Assembly (NCBI RefSeq): GCF_003369915.1
Contig: NW_022881614.1
Location: 28,279,326 to 28,343,325, forward strand
Source of the DNA: Drosophila miranda
Taxonomy: Eukaryota; Arthropoda; Insecta; Diptera; Drosophilidae
DNA length: 64,000 bases
Reading direction: 5' to 3'
A model generated the notes under the pieces. That model had not been told where the DNA came from. It did no database searches and saw nothing but the letters and a program-made list of their open reading frames with translations. Both the position numbers and the translations under genes were made by a program. Shown here one piece after another: positions 11,173 to 23,760 of the stretch (position 1 is its first letter; each line of letters opens with the position of its first letter).

Positions 11173-14100
11173 TTTGTAATGTTTTTGAAAAAATTAATAA
11201 ATAGCCTTTAAAAACGTGTTCTGGAAACTTCCTTGCTATATTAATAATGAATCAATCTATGCAAAAAAAATTATTTCATATAAATCGGTAAGTTGGTTAA
11301 AAAGATATAGCGGTTTGACTTTTGAAAATTGTTGAACCTATTCAGTTGAGCGGCACTGTATGTATTTACGTATTCATTGTATGTAGTTACATACATATGT
11401 ATATGTATGAACATTCTTAAGGTATATCCTCTATTTATAAAGTCGAGAACCGACGGCGTTTACATAATTTTTATAATTTATAATCAAACTGTTTAAAATA
11501 AGGAAATAAATGTGTAATTATATTATTGTAATATTTTATATTTTGTGGTATAAATCAAACAAATAACAGCTTTTATTTTATTTCCCGCGCCCTAGTGTAC
11601 CATACCCCCACCCCCTGCCCATTCTTCATTTATTTTGTGGTGGTAGGTCAGCTCATCAAAAGACTCAAAACAAGAACCAAACTCAAATTTCAGTTCTAGC
11701 GGCCAGCAATACTAAACACACACACGCAAAGTACGTGAGAATGCATGTGCACCCATACACTAAAACATGCTGGTGGCAAAACAGAACCAGACCTGAGAGA
11801 GTTCAAAAAATCTGAAAAAGCATACAATCACATATTTTTGTCGAAACATATTGCGTGTGTACTAACAAATGCAAAGATGTTCTCTCTGCGCTCTCTCTCT
11901 CAGGATGACGTCACTCTGGGGTACTGAACGCGCTAGCCAGTGTGTGACGCTTTCGTTGTATGAACTGGCACATCTATATACTGTATGGTTAGTGGTTGTA
12001 CTTTGTACAATTGAAAATTAAATGCGGAGGCGTTATCGATACTATCGCATGTATCACATATGTTACTAGGAACTACATGCATTTTGGCGAGAGTGTGCCT
12101 ATCGAATGCGTTACCACTAAGCAGTCTGTTGATTCTTTTAGCGTACATGGCTTTAAGCTTAGTTTTATTTAGGAACCACGGTTTGGATGATGTTGAGGGG
12201 AAAAGCGAGCAGTAACCTCGGTGCTTGATACTAGCAAACTCGGCGTATTCTCTCTCCCATTCTGCTTTTAAGATTCTGTGTATTTCGCACATAGCGTCTT
12301 TAAGGTTCCATTTAACCACTGTGTATTTTCCTCGTCTGTGGCCTTCTTTGGCTGCTGCGTCAACTGAAGTGTTCTGAGGGATGTTAGCGTGTCCGGGAAT
12401 GTAGTGAACCTCTACAGTTCTTAGATGTGCATTTTGTTGGATCTTTTCTCTGATTTTGTAGGCGATAGAGTTATCCTGAATGTTCTTCGCCAGAATGAGG
12501 GCCCCGTTTCTGCTGTCTGTCAGGAGCGCGACACGAGGAAAATTGTACAAAATAGCATGGTCTAATGCCTTCTCGATAGCAAGGAGCTCGGCGGACAACG
12601 AGGAAAGGGTTTTGTGCGTGTAATAGCTATCTAAAAAACCTGTCCTATCGTGCAGGAAAGCGGCGCTGGAATGCCCATCTGCGACTGACCCATCCGTGTA
12701 ATAGATTTCCAAACCACCCTTTGTCAGCTGATCCTTCTTTTCCCCGTGGAGCAGCATGATACCTGCCTGGTCTATAGCGTGCTTGTTGGGTGCAGAACCC
12801 TTGAAAAATTCTAAGTCGGAGCTAATTTTAGTGCAAAACGAAGCTGTGTTCTCGAAAGCCTCAACTCTATCTATTATGCTGCCAAACTCCCGATATGCCT
12901 TAGCGTAGCCCGTGTTTAAATCCCTATTTGCTGACACTGTTTCACTTGCTGGGAGATTAAATGCAAACACCTTAACCAACTCTTTCGCCGCCAGGAATCT
13001 CATCCTGAGATTCTGAGATTGCTGAGATAGTCCTGCCTAGGTATTTGATCTGCTCTACTTGTCTGATCTCAACTCCTTGATGCGAGATATTTAGCGCAGC
13101 TCTACGATTGTTGAAGTAAATCACTTTAGACTTCACCGGATTGAATGACAGGTTTAGCCTATTGCATTTTTCTTCGAACTTATCTATACTGTCTTCCAGC
13201 ACCCCTTTCGCAATGGATACGTCTTTATGAAAACAAACTATGAAAAAGTCATCAGCATACTGAAACAGTAAGCAGTTATGACTGTTAATATCATGTAGTT
13301 CGGCTGTGTAAAGGTTAAAAAGGGTTGGGCTGAGACAGCTACCCTGGCTAACACCTCTGTTCACCTCTACCTCGCTTTTGCCCTTTATGAGAATTCGTTT
13401 GTTAAGGAAGCTGGAGATCCAAGCCGTGAGGCTTGTATTGAACCGCATATCCCTCATCCTGTGCTCGAGTGTGTCCCCTCTTACGCAGTCGAACGCTCTT
13501 TGTAAATCTAGGCAAGCTGCGCCAACCTGACAACCCCTCGCCTTCAGCGCCAGAACTTTGTTGATAAGGTCGTTGATGCAAAGAGCCGTGGTCCTGTTTC
13601 TCCTGAAGGCATAGGACCTGACCGGCAGCAGGTCACAGTTTGCTATGTGCTCGTCCAACTTCAACTTTATCAACCCCTCTATGGACTTCAGGGATGACGT
13701 AAATCAGCCATACTTTATTTATAATTTCAAAAATGTCTTGTTTTTTCCCACTTGGTAGCTTTTGAAGCATCCTGAACGAGATGCCATCAGGGCCTCTAGC
13801 CGAATTGGGGTTCCTGGTTTTTAGGAAGGCCAGGAATTCTTCCAGTTCCAGGGGTTCCGGGTCGTCTGGTCCTAACAAAGGGGCAGGAATTTTCTTAAGG
13901 GGCCTACTGTTTGACGTGGATGGGGTTACTTTAACCATATTGAGAAAGTTTTTGTCATCTTCGTTCGTCCATTTGTTCCCTACATGTTTGATTTGACCGT
14001 TTTTTTTTATGTTCTTCACCCTGCTCCACATAGAGGGCGATGAGGAGACCTCTTCTATAAACTTGGAAAAGTTGCGCTTTCTAAGATTTTTTACGTGATT

Positions 14101-14474
14101 TTGTAGATTTTTGTCAGCTTCTAAGGTGGCTCTGGCATCAGCCAATTTTTTGGTGAGGTAGAATTTTTGCCTGCAAGCGTTTCTCACGCGAAAAAGTTTT
14201 TCCGTTTCCTCGTTCCACCATTTCTTAGCAACGTACTTGTTCTTGCTTGGGAATGTGACCGTGTTTTTTAAGGGCAGGGATTTCACTTTTTCATTGAGCT
14301 CCTCCAGATTTGAGAAATCACTTGCACCCAGAATCCGGGCTATTCTGTTGTGAAGGATCTTCTTGCCTTGGAGGTGGGCATTTAGCCCTTGCACTGATAA
14401 TACAATTGGGAAGTGGTTGCTGTTCGTTTGTTTTGAGGACTTGCCAGTTAATAGTTCCATTTCTGTAGTTCGAA

Positions 14475-15105
14475 CGAGGGGGAACGTTGTGAGTTGCTGC
14501 GGACACCGCAACTCTACGGTTATACCCGATACTAAGTCAGTATGGCTCTCCTCCGGCAGACGCCGCTAATATTAAACGACACGACAAAGAGTGCGTGCGA
14601 GAGAGACAGAAAATCAGTCTGAGCGTGACGTCGGGCGCTGCGTAGCCACTGCAAATTGATTTGTTCCTATTGGCTATATGATCTGATCTGATCCAGATTC
14701 AGCAATCTGATAGATATGGTCATTATCTATGATTCTGCGTTTTTGGTTTTCTCGTATCTTTAAAATTGTGGATGCCACAGACTTTCGTCCTTTGTGGGGG
14801 CGGAAGTGGGCGGGGCGAAGTTTTGAAATATTTTTGTAGCAGTGACATATCACAGAAGTCTGGATCCAAAACATCGTTGCTCTAGCTTTTATAGTCTTTG
14901 AGCACTAGGCGATGAAGGGGACGGACAGACGGACAGACGGACGGACGGATAGACAGACATGGCTCAATCGACTCGGCTATTGATGCTGATCAAGAATATA
15001 TATACTTTATGGGGTCGGAAACGATTCCTTCTGGACGTTACACAAATCCATTTTCACCACAAATCTAATATACCCCAATACTCATTTTGAGTATCGGGTA
15101 TAAAA
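14475..15105 (-). mobile_element. ISY/DINE-1-type Helentron, internally deleted copy b
   Basis: Begins CGAGGGGGAACG and ends GGGTATAAAA, the two conserved ends shared with copies d and e, but is only about 630 bp because the central part present in the full copies is missing. Inserted in LINE ORF2 between the endonuclease and the linker. No target duplication is visible, as expected for Helitron-type insertion. Contains a short GTCY-type repeat near 14925-14955. Confidence 0.85.
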
Positions 15106-15802
15106 AGAAAGGTCAAGAACGGAGAATTGAGATGGGCTCCTGAAAAAGGTTGGCGAACCGTCGTTTAGGCAGATAAATCCGGCCTCCCGGGTGGAATTCT
15201 CAATACTGCGACCCTTGCGATCACAGATCGGACTTCCCCAGATAGAAGACCTAGCGTTGAAGTCCCCGCCCACTATTGAGGGTATGTCAAGCGAAGCCCG
15301 ATTTAAACTGTGAAACTGTTGTTGATGGCGGTGCATATATGCTAAAAATATTGAAATTGCTCTTGAGGTTTAATGTTTTTATTCCTAAAATTTCCAAGTC
15401 GTTCTCTATTTTTAGAATGCTGAATTGAATGTTTTTCCTGACGTAGATGCTAACCCCGCCGTAGCCGTCCTCTCTGGGCCTGCAGAAAAAGTTATAGTCT
15501 AAAATGCTGCAGTCCGCGTTGTTCAGCACCCAAATCTCTGAGAGGATGGCAATATCTATTGCGTTCTTGTCTAGGAACATTGAGAGGAGCTGTTTGTTGT
15601 TGTTGTGTGTCAGACTTTGAATATTTAGCTGAAGAATCTTCATTGTTGGATGTTTTGAGAACCAACTGCCATCCCTTGGGCAATCTGACGCCTATCTAGT
15701 TCTGCGTTGGAAGCATTGACAAATTCTCTAATTTCCTTAATAAATTTATTCGCTAAAGAATCCTTTTTAATGATGTTGTTTGGATCAATCAGGAACGCTG
15801 TG

Positions 15803-16107
15803 TGTTGCGTGACCTTCCATCCATGGCCACAATTATTAGTTATTGATTTGAATTATGAAGTCTAGTGTAAGTTAGGCTAGGGCAAAGCGGGAGCGCAATA
15901 AAAGCTCGCTCTCTCGCTCTTGGCGAATTCGCCCCGCTTTGCCACCGTAGGTTAGCTAGAGTAAGAGATTTGAATTGTGAAGAAAATATAGTTGTTCGCC
16001 AACCTTGATCGAGCGTATCAAGTTTTTCGCCCCGCCAAATAAATAATTTAAATTACAGCCACCCAAAGTTTTCGGTAATTGATTAGAAAAACTCTTCTAA
16101 TTTTTCA
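15803..16107 (+). repeat. 5' LTR of BEL element B
   Basis: Begins TGTTGCGTGACC and ends TTTTTCA. It differs from the right LTR mainly in a short block (GCAAAGCGGG versus GCTAGGCTA near 15882) and one nearby substitution, so the insertion is relatively recent. Contains AATAAA near 15897. Confidence 0.93.
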
Positions 16108-19100
16108 TGGCGCCCCCGGGTGGACTGTAAAGTGAATTATAGGCAACAACAATAAGTGACAGTGACACAAGAAATTGCAGTATACATATGCAAACATATT
16201 CGTTGCCCGCGTCGTGTGTGTGTGCCATCGGCAATCAATTTGTAAAATATCATCGCGTCGGTCGCGCCAACAATAATTTTTGTGCTAATTCTGCTACCGC
16301 CGAGGGATGCCCTGCGATAAAGACAGGAAAGTAGCAGTTGGATTCAAAGATCCAAAAGAGGAATCAGACGTATTTGTGCAGAAAATTGAAGGCTGAGCAA
16401 AAGACATTCAGATCTCTCTTTGAGGTGTCTTGTGCTGAAAACATTGCACATCGCCTTCAATTCTAGGCACAGACGTATGATATACATATAGTAGAGCTTG
16501 ATTGCATGCATTTTATTAGTAATTGCATAAATATAACTAAAAACACATAAATACATACATATCGACACATACAGACATATGTGAACCGCTATTTGGACGC
16601 AACAGTTATATGTACATACATCTTTCGTTTTACACAAATATTATGGCAGAAATATTATGGCACTCTTGAAGACTTAAAGATTAAGCTCAAAAGTCGAGTA
16701 AAAAGCATTCGCCGCTTAGAGGATAGATTAGATCAAGGGTCGATTCCTTTGCAATTACCGGAATTACAATGTAGATTAGATTGTTTGAATGCTTCAATTG
16801 AAAAGGCTAACCATTTGCAGGAGCAAATCGAGGACATAACAGGTGATGATGCATATGCAGCCGAGTTGGAAGAGCTGATAATTGTCACCATAGGAAAGAA
16901 AATGTCGCTTATCGCCGCCTTTGATGCAGCAAGCGAGACGAAGCCAGTGTCTTCTTCAGCCCCAACTCATGCTAGACTTCCGAAATTGGCATTACCCAAA
17001 TTTAGTGGTAAACACTCGGAATTCAAAAATTTCATTAGCCTTTTTGAGAGACTAGTCCATAGCGACAACAGCATACCGGTGATCGAAAAATTTAATCATT
17101 TGATTTCGTGCCTCTCTGATGAAGCATTAGGAACAATAAAGGCGTTCCAAGTCACCGAGGCAAATTATGAAAAGGCCATGGCTGGCCTAAAACGAGTATA
17201 TGACAACGATTATTTGATTTTCACGAATAATATTTCCACATTGTTCAATCTGCCGAGAATGTCGCATCAATCTGCATCATCTCTAAGAACTCTAATCGAT
17301 ACTGTTTCGTCGATTTACGGATCGTTACTGTCGATCGGAGATGATACAAAAATGTCGAATGCAATGCTCATTCATCTCGTTTTAAACAGAGTCGACCCAG
17401 TGACGAAACAAAAGTGGGATGAACAGCTTACTTATGAGAAGTTGCCGCTTTGGTCCGACTTTGAGAAAGTCTTGAATCGTGGATACCAGCATCTGTCTGC
17501 TGAAGAATCGACCAAGCCAAGGTAAGACAAAGTCATGCCAAGCAAGCAACATAATCGCAGTTCATTTGCTTGTTCTTCCACTTCCACCAACAGTAAAACT
17601 CAGCAAACTTGTAGCTACTGCAATTCAGGAGTCCATGTAGTGTCAAATTGCCCTTCATTTTCGCGTCTCTCGGTGATGCAAAGGTTTGAGTTTGCTAAGT
17701 CGGCATCCCTATGCATTAATTGTCTGCGAAAAGGCCACGCTGTTGTAAAATGCAAAGCCAATAAATGTCGAGTGTGCAGCCGCTCACATCATACATTATT
17801 GCATCGATACACAGTGTCGGCTAATAGTCTCGCGTTGCCACCACCCCAAGAGAGTCCTTCTCCATCAAATCAGAATCAATCTTCCACGTCACATGTTTTG
17901 CATGCGATAGCGTTGGACAGGGTAATTCTGGCTACGTCGATCGTAAGCGTCCCAACTAAGAGCGGTGAACACATTCTGGCCAGAGCTCTGCTCGACTCTG
18001 GATCACAAACAAATTTTATTACCGAGGACCTCGCTAATCGCTTACAGATCCGTAGAGAGGAGTCCTGTATTAACTTGCTTGGAATTGGTGAATCTAATTC
18101 TCAAGTAAAGGATAAAATACACACAGTGGTGAAGTCGCGAATAAATGGTAGTGAGTTCTCCTTTGATTTTTGGATCCTGAAATCAATTTCAGGTTATCAC
18201 CCTGACCAGTCAGTGAATGTGACTGACTGGCGAATCCCAGAGAACCTACCACTGGCAGACCCTTATTTCTACAAGCCACAAAGAATAGATATGTTAATTG
18301 GAGCAGAATCGTTCTTTGAATTATTAGCTGTTGGTCAAATTAAACAAGGTCCTGACTTTCCAACTCTTCAGAAAACCCTTCTTGGTTGGGTTGTGTCGGG
18401 AAAATATGTTTCCAGGAGTTCTGCTCCTCAAATTACAAACAGTTTGAGTTGCAGTGAAGAGTTGCTAGTATCCATCGATATGACCTTGAAAAAGTTTTGG
18501 TCACTGGAAGAAATGCCATCTACCAAGAAAATTGTCACACCTGAGCACAAGCTATGTGAAGAACACTATCGTAAGACGACTCAGGTACTATCATCAGGTC
18601 GGTTCGAAGTAAGGCTCCCGTTTAAATCAGATCCAAATTGTTTAGGCAACTCCTTTGAGGTTGCGAAACGGCGGTTTTTGTCGCTTGAAAGACGATTGCA
18701 TCGTGACCATGAGTTGAAGAAAATGTACTTGGAATTCATGGAAGAGTACCTCTCCTTAGGTCATATGTCTCCTACTGACAATACGATTCCTTCTACTCCA
18801 CACTACGTAATCCCTCATCAGTGTGTTCTGAGGCCCCAAAGTACGTCTACCAAGCTCCGAGTCGTGTTCGATGCATCGTCCAAGACGTCCTCACAGGTGG
18901 CCTTAAATGACATTCTGATGGTGGGACCTACCATTCAAGAGGAATTATACTCGACACTGCTCTGTTTCCGTCTGCACAGGTTTGCCCTGACTGCTGATGT
19001 TAAAAAGATGTATCGCCAAGTGATGGTGAACGAAGCGGATCGGCAGTTTCAGCTCATAGTGTGGAGAAGAGACCCTTCTGAATCCTTGAGATTATACAAT

Positions 19101-19324
19101 CTCAACACTGTAACCTATGGGACTGGACCAGCCCCATTCTTAGCTATCCGGTGTTTGAAAAGTTTGAGTGAGTCTGCGAAGCTCTCATTCCCTAGAGCTG
19201 CTAACGTTATTGGGTCCGACTTTTACGTCGATGACTTGTTGACTGGTACTGCATGCGTAGAGGAGCTAAGGGCAATTAAGTCCGAAGTGTCTCAGGTTCT
19301 TCAGACCGCAGGGTTTGAGTTGAC

Positions 19325-19434
19325 TGTAGTGTATTGACACTCAGACTTAAGCACGCGTTATCTTCAAGATTCTCTTTTATTCTATATCCCTTGGATGGTG
19401 TGACCGTATATAGATATTAATATAATCCCTAACA
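19325..19434 (-). repeat. Gypsy 3' LTR
   Basis: 110 bp, TG...CA on both strands, identical to 23651-23760 except one base near 19428. Confidence 0.93.
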
Positions 19435-19640
19435 CGCCTCTCCTTAGATGTTTAATATACATGTCATTTACAAATCTATTTTCTTATAACAATTTGATTT
19501 GTGTACTTAATCTAATTAGCGTATATAAAATTTATGTGATTTCGTATTTTTCTTTCTTCTTAATCTGTTTAGTATTTGTTTCAGTGTTTAATTTGTACAT
19601 AATTTGATTTCATAATTCCTTTCTTTATATTATTTTATTG

Positions 19641-22600
19641 TTAAATACGCTTTACTACCTTCCCTGCCTCACGTGGTCTCAACTCTCTCCTGGTGGGTGT
19701 TGGTTGAGAAACTATTTGTTCATTGTTGGTTTTGGAATTGTCATCTACTGAACAATTGCTTTCGACATCAGGTGTTTTCGCATTAGGCGATGTATGATTG
19801 TTAGTGCTTTGGTTTCTAATTTGATCCAGGTGACGTTTTATTTCTCTGTTATTGTTCGCCAAAATACAACAATACGAACGCGGGCCCAGTTGTTGTTTTA
19901 CAGTTGCCTGAGTCCAGCTTGCTTTGTTAGGATTTTTGTAGTCCCTAACCATAACTTTTTGATCCTTTAAACATTCTGTGCTTCGTCTACCTTTGTGATT
20001 TACAACACACTCAGTCTGTTTTTTATTTATTATGCTTTCGACCGTAGGTGGTTTTAACAACGAAAATCTTGTTTTTAGTGTACGACCAAAAAATAATTTA
20101 GCAGGAGATTCGCCCGTAGTACAATGAATCGTATTTCGGTAATCGATCAAAAATCTATTTAAAATTGTATTAAAATCTTGTCTTTCATTAGCCTTTATGT
20201 TTGCATATAGTGATTTCTTAACAGTCTTTACAAAATTTTCTGCTTGACCATTAGTCGCTGGATGTCCTGGAGCAGTAAAAATGTGATTAACACCATTGTT
20301 TTTCATAAACGTTTTAAAATCATCAGAAGTAAACTGTCGTCCATTGTCACTAACTAACACGTCTGGTAAACCATATCGACAAAATACTTCTCTAAGCTTG
20401 TTGATAGTAAACAATGAAGTTATTTCCTTCGTTTTGAATACTTCTGCCCATTTTGTATAAGAATCTATAATAACCAATAAATGAAAACCTCTAATTGGTC
20501 CTGCAAAGTCTATGTGTACTCGACTCCAAGCCTTGCCTGTGGATTTCCACGGTATTAACAGACTCTTTTCTGGACTTGATTGTAGTTCCTGACAAGGAAT
20601 ACAATCTCGAATTAATTTCTCAATTTCAGAATCCATGCAAGGCCACCACACATAAGAACGTGCTAACATTTTGGTTTTTACTATTCCCAAATGCGATGCA
20701 TGAAATTCTGCTAAAATAGCTTGTCTCAGTTTGGTTGGAATTACTACTCTGTGTCCCCATAAGATACAATCATATTCCACTGAAAGTTCATTTGTTTTAG
20801 AGATGTAGGCAGAAAACTCGCTGCCTTTTAATCTTGTCTTCGAACCAGTGTTAATTGCCTCACAAACTTTTGATAATATTGGGTCACGTCGTGTTTCACG
20901 AGATATTTCTTTGAAGCTAATTTTGAACACCTTTTCGGACTGTATAAAATGTATGTAATTATAGTCTTCGTTTGGTACAGCCGTTTCCCATTGAGGCATT
21001 CTTGAGAGTCCATCTGCTATATTTAAGGTCCCTTTTATGTGTTCAACTGTATATTGAAAACCTGACAAAGTCAGTGCCCATCTTTGCATTCGTGCAGAGG
21101 CCATCAATGGAAGTCCTTTCAGGTCTCCAAATATGCTTAGTAATGGTTTGTGATCTGTTCGAAGGATGAACTTGTTTCCTAAAAGATACTGTCTTAATTT
21201 ACTCACACAGAACACTATAGCCAGGGCCTCTTTCTCGATTGTACTGTAATTATGCTCGCTTTTGGATAATGCTCTTGATACAAATGCTATTGGTTTGATA
21301 TCTTCATTGCATTTATGTGATAAAACACCTGAAACTGCATGACTGCTAGCATCAGTCGTTAATACTAACGGTTGATCTGGGTTGTAGTGAACTAAAACTT
21401 GTTCAGAAGTTACTTCTTTCTTTACCTCTTCATATGCACTCTGACATTCGCGTGTCCAATTAAATTTTGTATTTTTCTTTAATAATGCATATAAAGGACT
21501 CATTATCTGAGCGAAATTATTGATAAACTTTGAATAATAATTTACCATGCCTATGAAAGCTCTAAGCTGTGATACGTTTTCCGGAGCCGGTGCAAACAAT
21601 ACACTCGCAACTCTATCATTGTTTTTGCTCAGTCCTATCCTGTCAATTGAAAATCCTAGGTAACAAATTTTGGATTTAAAGAACTCACATTTCTTGTCAT
21701 TTAATTTAAGTCCAACTGATTTCAGTTTTCTAAGTACAGCTTTTAGGTTTGAAATATGTTCTTGAAGATCTCGTCCTGTAACTGTTATGTCATCTTGATA
21801 AACCACAACTCCTCGCATACCCTGAAACAACCCTTCCATTGTTTTTTTGAAAAATAGCTGCTGCAGTTTTTATACCAAATGGTAAGCGTTTAACTTTCAA
21901 TAGTCCAATATGTGTGCTCCAAGTACACAAATTTTGAGATTGCTCATCTAAATTTAGCTGATTGTAAGCATTTGACAGGTCAAGTTTTGAATACAGTGTA
22001 CCCCCTTCAAGCGCTGCAAAAATGTCGTCTATTCGAGGTAGTGGATACTTTACGTCGACTAAAGACCGGTTTAATGTAACCTTATAGTCACCACAAATTC
22101 GTATGTCACCGTTTGGTTTTAAAATCGGTACCAAAGGTGTTGCCCATTCAGAACTAACAACTTGCTCTAAAATTCCATCATCTATGAATTTTCGTAACTG
22201 CACTTCAATCTTTTCTTTCCATGCTAATGGTACTGACCTAGGCTTGAAAAATATTGGTTTTGCATCTTCTTTTAATAGTAACGATATCGTATTCGTAGTA
22301 TATGAACCTAAACGAGGCTCAAAAACTTCAGCAAACTCCGATTTAATCTGTTCTGTAATTACAGAATTTGGTTCATTTACGTACACATTGTTCACCTGCA
22401 TGAACTCAAAATTAAAAGCTCTCAAAAATGTTCTACCTAGCAAAGGTGGACTCACTGCATTGGTTACAACAACAACAATTTGTTTTTTTAGACCTCGATA
22501 TTCGATCGTTGCATCGTACTCACCAATAACTTTGATTGAATCTCCATTGTAATCTACATATGGAACTAGACATTTTCTAAGTGGTCTGCTGGTATTTAAG

Positions 22601-23583
22601 CTTTCGTAAAATGTTTTTGGAACCAATGTGCACGGTGCACCAGTGTCGCAAGCAATTTTCGTTATGTTTCCATCAATTTTTACAGGTAAATAATATACTC
22701 CACTAGTTGAGGTTGTATCAACGCTATAGATAGAAAAGTTATAATTATCATTATAAAAATTATTATCAGAATAGGTGTCATGTTTTGTTTGAGATACATA
22801 ATTTACGGATTTTTTTGATTTATTTTTACAAATGCTCGCCAAGTGACCTATTTTTCCACAGCTGTGACATTTGCATGCCTTATACTTGCAATTGTTTGAG
22901 TTATGATTTCGCCAGCCACAGTGTGTGCATGGCTGCTGCTTCTTTTCTCTGCCAGCGTCGCAGTCGTTTTCGCCGTCGCCGTCACCGTCGCTTCTGCCGC
23001 CTCTGTAACTCACGTTTCGGTTGCCCTTGAAATGACTTCTGCCGTTGCTCTTTGCTTGATCTCTGTTCTCGCCTCTTTGCCTCTGCCATTGACTAGTCCC
23101 GTTCTTTTGATGCATGTAGTTGACGTTGTGTTCTGTCTTCCTTGTGCTGATCTTCGTCTCCATGATCATCGCCTTCTTGAGTGCATCAGCCAGAGTTAGA
23201 TTTTCGTCTTCTTCACATATTCTTTCATATATAGGGTTGGGAAGGCTCATCACAAATTGGTTTAATACAAACGCTTCCAGATTTGAGCCAAATTTGCATT
23301 CCAATGCCAATTGTTTAACTCGAGCCTACCACTCCGCTACAGTCTCATCTTCACTTTTTGTGGACATGTGAAATTTTTTTCTTTTTCTGAATATGAGTGT
23401 AGGTGGTGTGTAGTGTGTTTTTAAAATTTCACATAATTCTTTGTATGCTTTTGATACGGGTGATACCGGATTGCACAAACTATGTAGTACAGTGTAAGCC
23501 GCTGGAAGGTGTGGCGAAAACTCAGCAATTGTTGCCATTTGATAGAATGTTGGTGCTTCATTTTTCGTCATGTTGCTATTCAT
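19641..23583 (-). pseudogene. Gypsy gag-pol, nearly intact
   Basis: Gag starts MNSNMTKNEAP at 23583. Two zinc knuckles (CTHCGWRNHNSNNC, CHSCGKIGHLASIC) near 22840-22930, protease with CDTGAPCTLV near 22650, reverse transcriptase (GDYKVTLN, LDLSNAYNQL, catalytic YQDD at about 21800), RNase H (TTDASSHAVSG near 21340), zinc-binding and integrase (DSYTKWAEVF, SDNGRQF near 20340). Two lesions only: a TAG at 23323-23325 in gag, and a one-base gain in an A-run (T-run on the plus strand, 21841-21847) that shifts the frame just before the YQDD box. Both are single events, so either recent decay or base-calling error is possible. Confidence 0.88.
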
Positions 23584-23650
23584 ATATTATATGCACTTTT
23601 AACATGTGTATGTATATTAATACGTTTTATTTTATGCTCGTCGCCAATTA

Positions 23651-23760
23651 TGTAGTGTATTGACACTCAGACTTAAGCACGCGTTATCTTCAAGATTCTC
23701 TTTTATTCTATATCCCTTGGATGGTGTGACCGTATATAGATATTAATATAATACCTAACA
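23651..23760 (-). repeat. Gypsy 5' LTR
   Basis: 110 bp, partner of the LTR at 19325-19434; preceded on the gag side by the primer-binding-like sequence. Confidence 0.93.

Larger units (their letters stand above)
9544..11994. mobile_element. Galileo-like foldback DNA element, copy 1
   Basis: Starts CACTAACCATACAG and ends with its reverse complement, flanked by GTTGTAC on both sides (9537-9543 and 11995-12001). Known Galileo elements (P superfamily, widespread in Drosophila) have long inverted repeats and 7-bp duplications close to GTAGTAC, which this matches at six of seven positions. Arms run from 9544 inward to about 10703 (interrupted by a solo LTR) and from about 11436 to 11994. No transposase is visible, so it is non-autonomous. 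The centre is filled by an ISY fragment and unknown AT-rich DNA (11173-11435). Confidence 0.75.
9499..15643 (-). pseudogene. LINE ORF2: endonuclease, reverse transcriptase, RNase H (interrupted)
   Basis: Starts MKILQLNIQS at 15643. Endonuclease motifs (ILSEIW, DGYGGVSIY, VGGDFNARS, SVLDLSF) run to 15106, with a frameshift near 15300-15330. An ISY element fills 14475-15105. Frames continue with the linker and GPDGISFRML (about 13780), then reverse transcriptase (YAFRRNRTT, AFDCV, GVSQGSCLSP, catalytic YADD near 13257), and RNase H (YYTDGS near 12700, ELLAIEKAL, TDSRNG, GHANIPQN) to 12002. A Galileo element interrupts codons near the end, and the last 14 codons resume at 9543 and stop with TAA at 9499-9501. 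Near 13690 the junction skips the usual reverse-transcriptase finger segment, so a deletion is likely there; another frameshift lies near 12990. Confidence 0.85.
19325..23760 (-). mobile_element. Gypsy-type LTR retrotransposon nested in BEL element B
   Basis: Minus-strand 4.4-kb element with 110-bp LTRs at 19325-19434 and 23651-23760, flanked by TTGAC (19320-19324 and 23761-23765). Purine tract AAGGAGAGGCG adjoins the 3' LTR, and TGGCGACGAGCA, a likely primer-binding site, lies next to the 5' LTR. The LTRs differ at one position (C versus A), so this is the youngest layer of the stack. No env-like ORF is seen. Confidence 0.95.
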
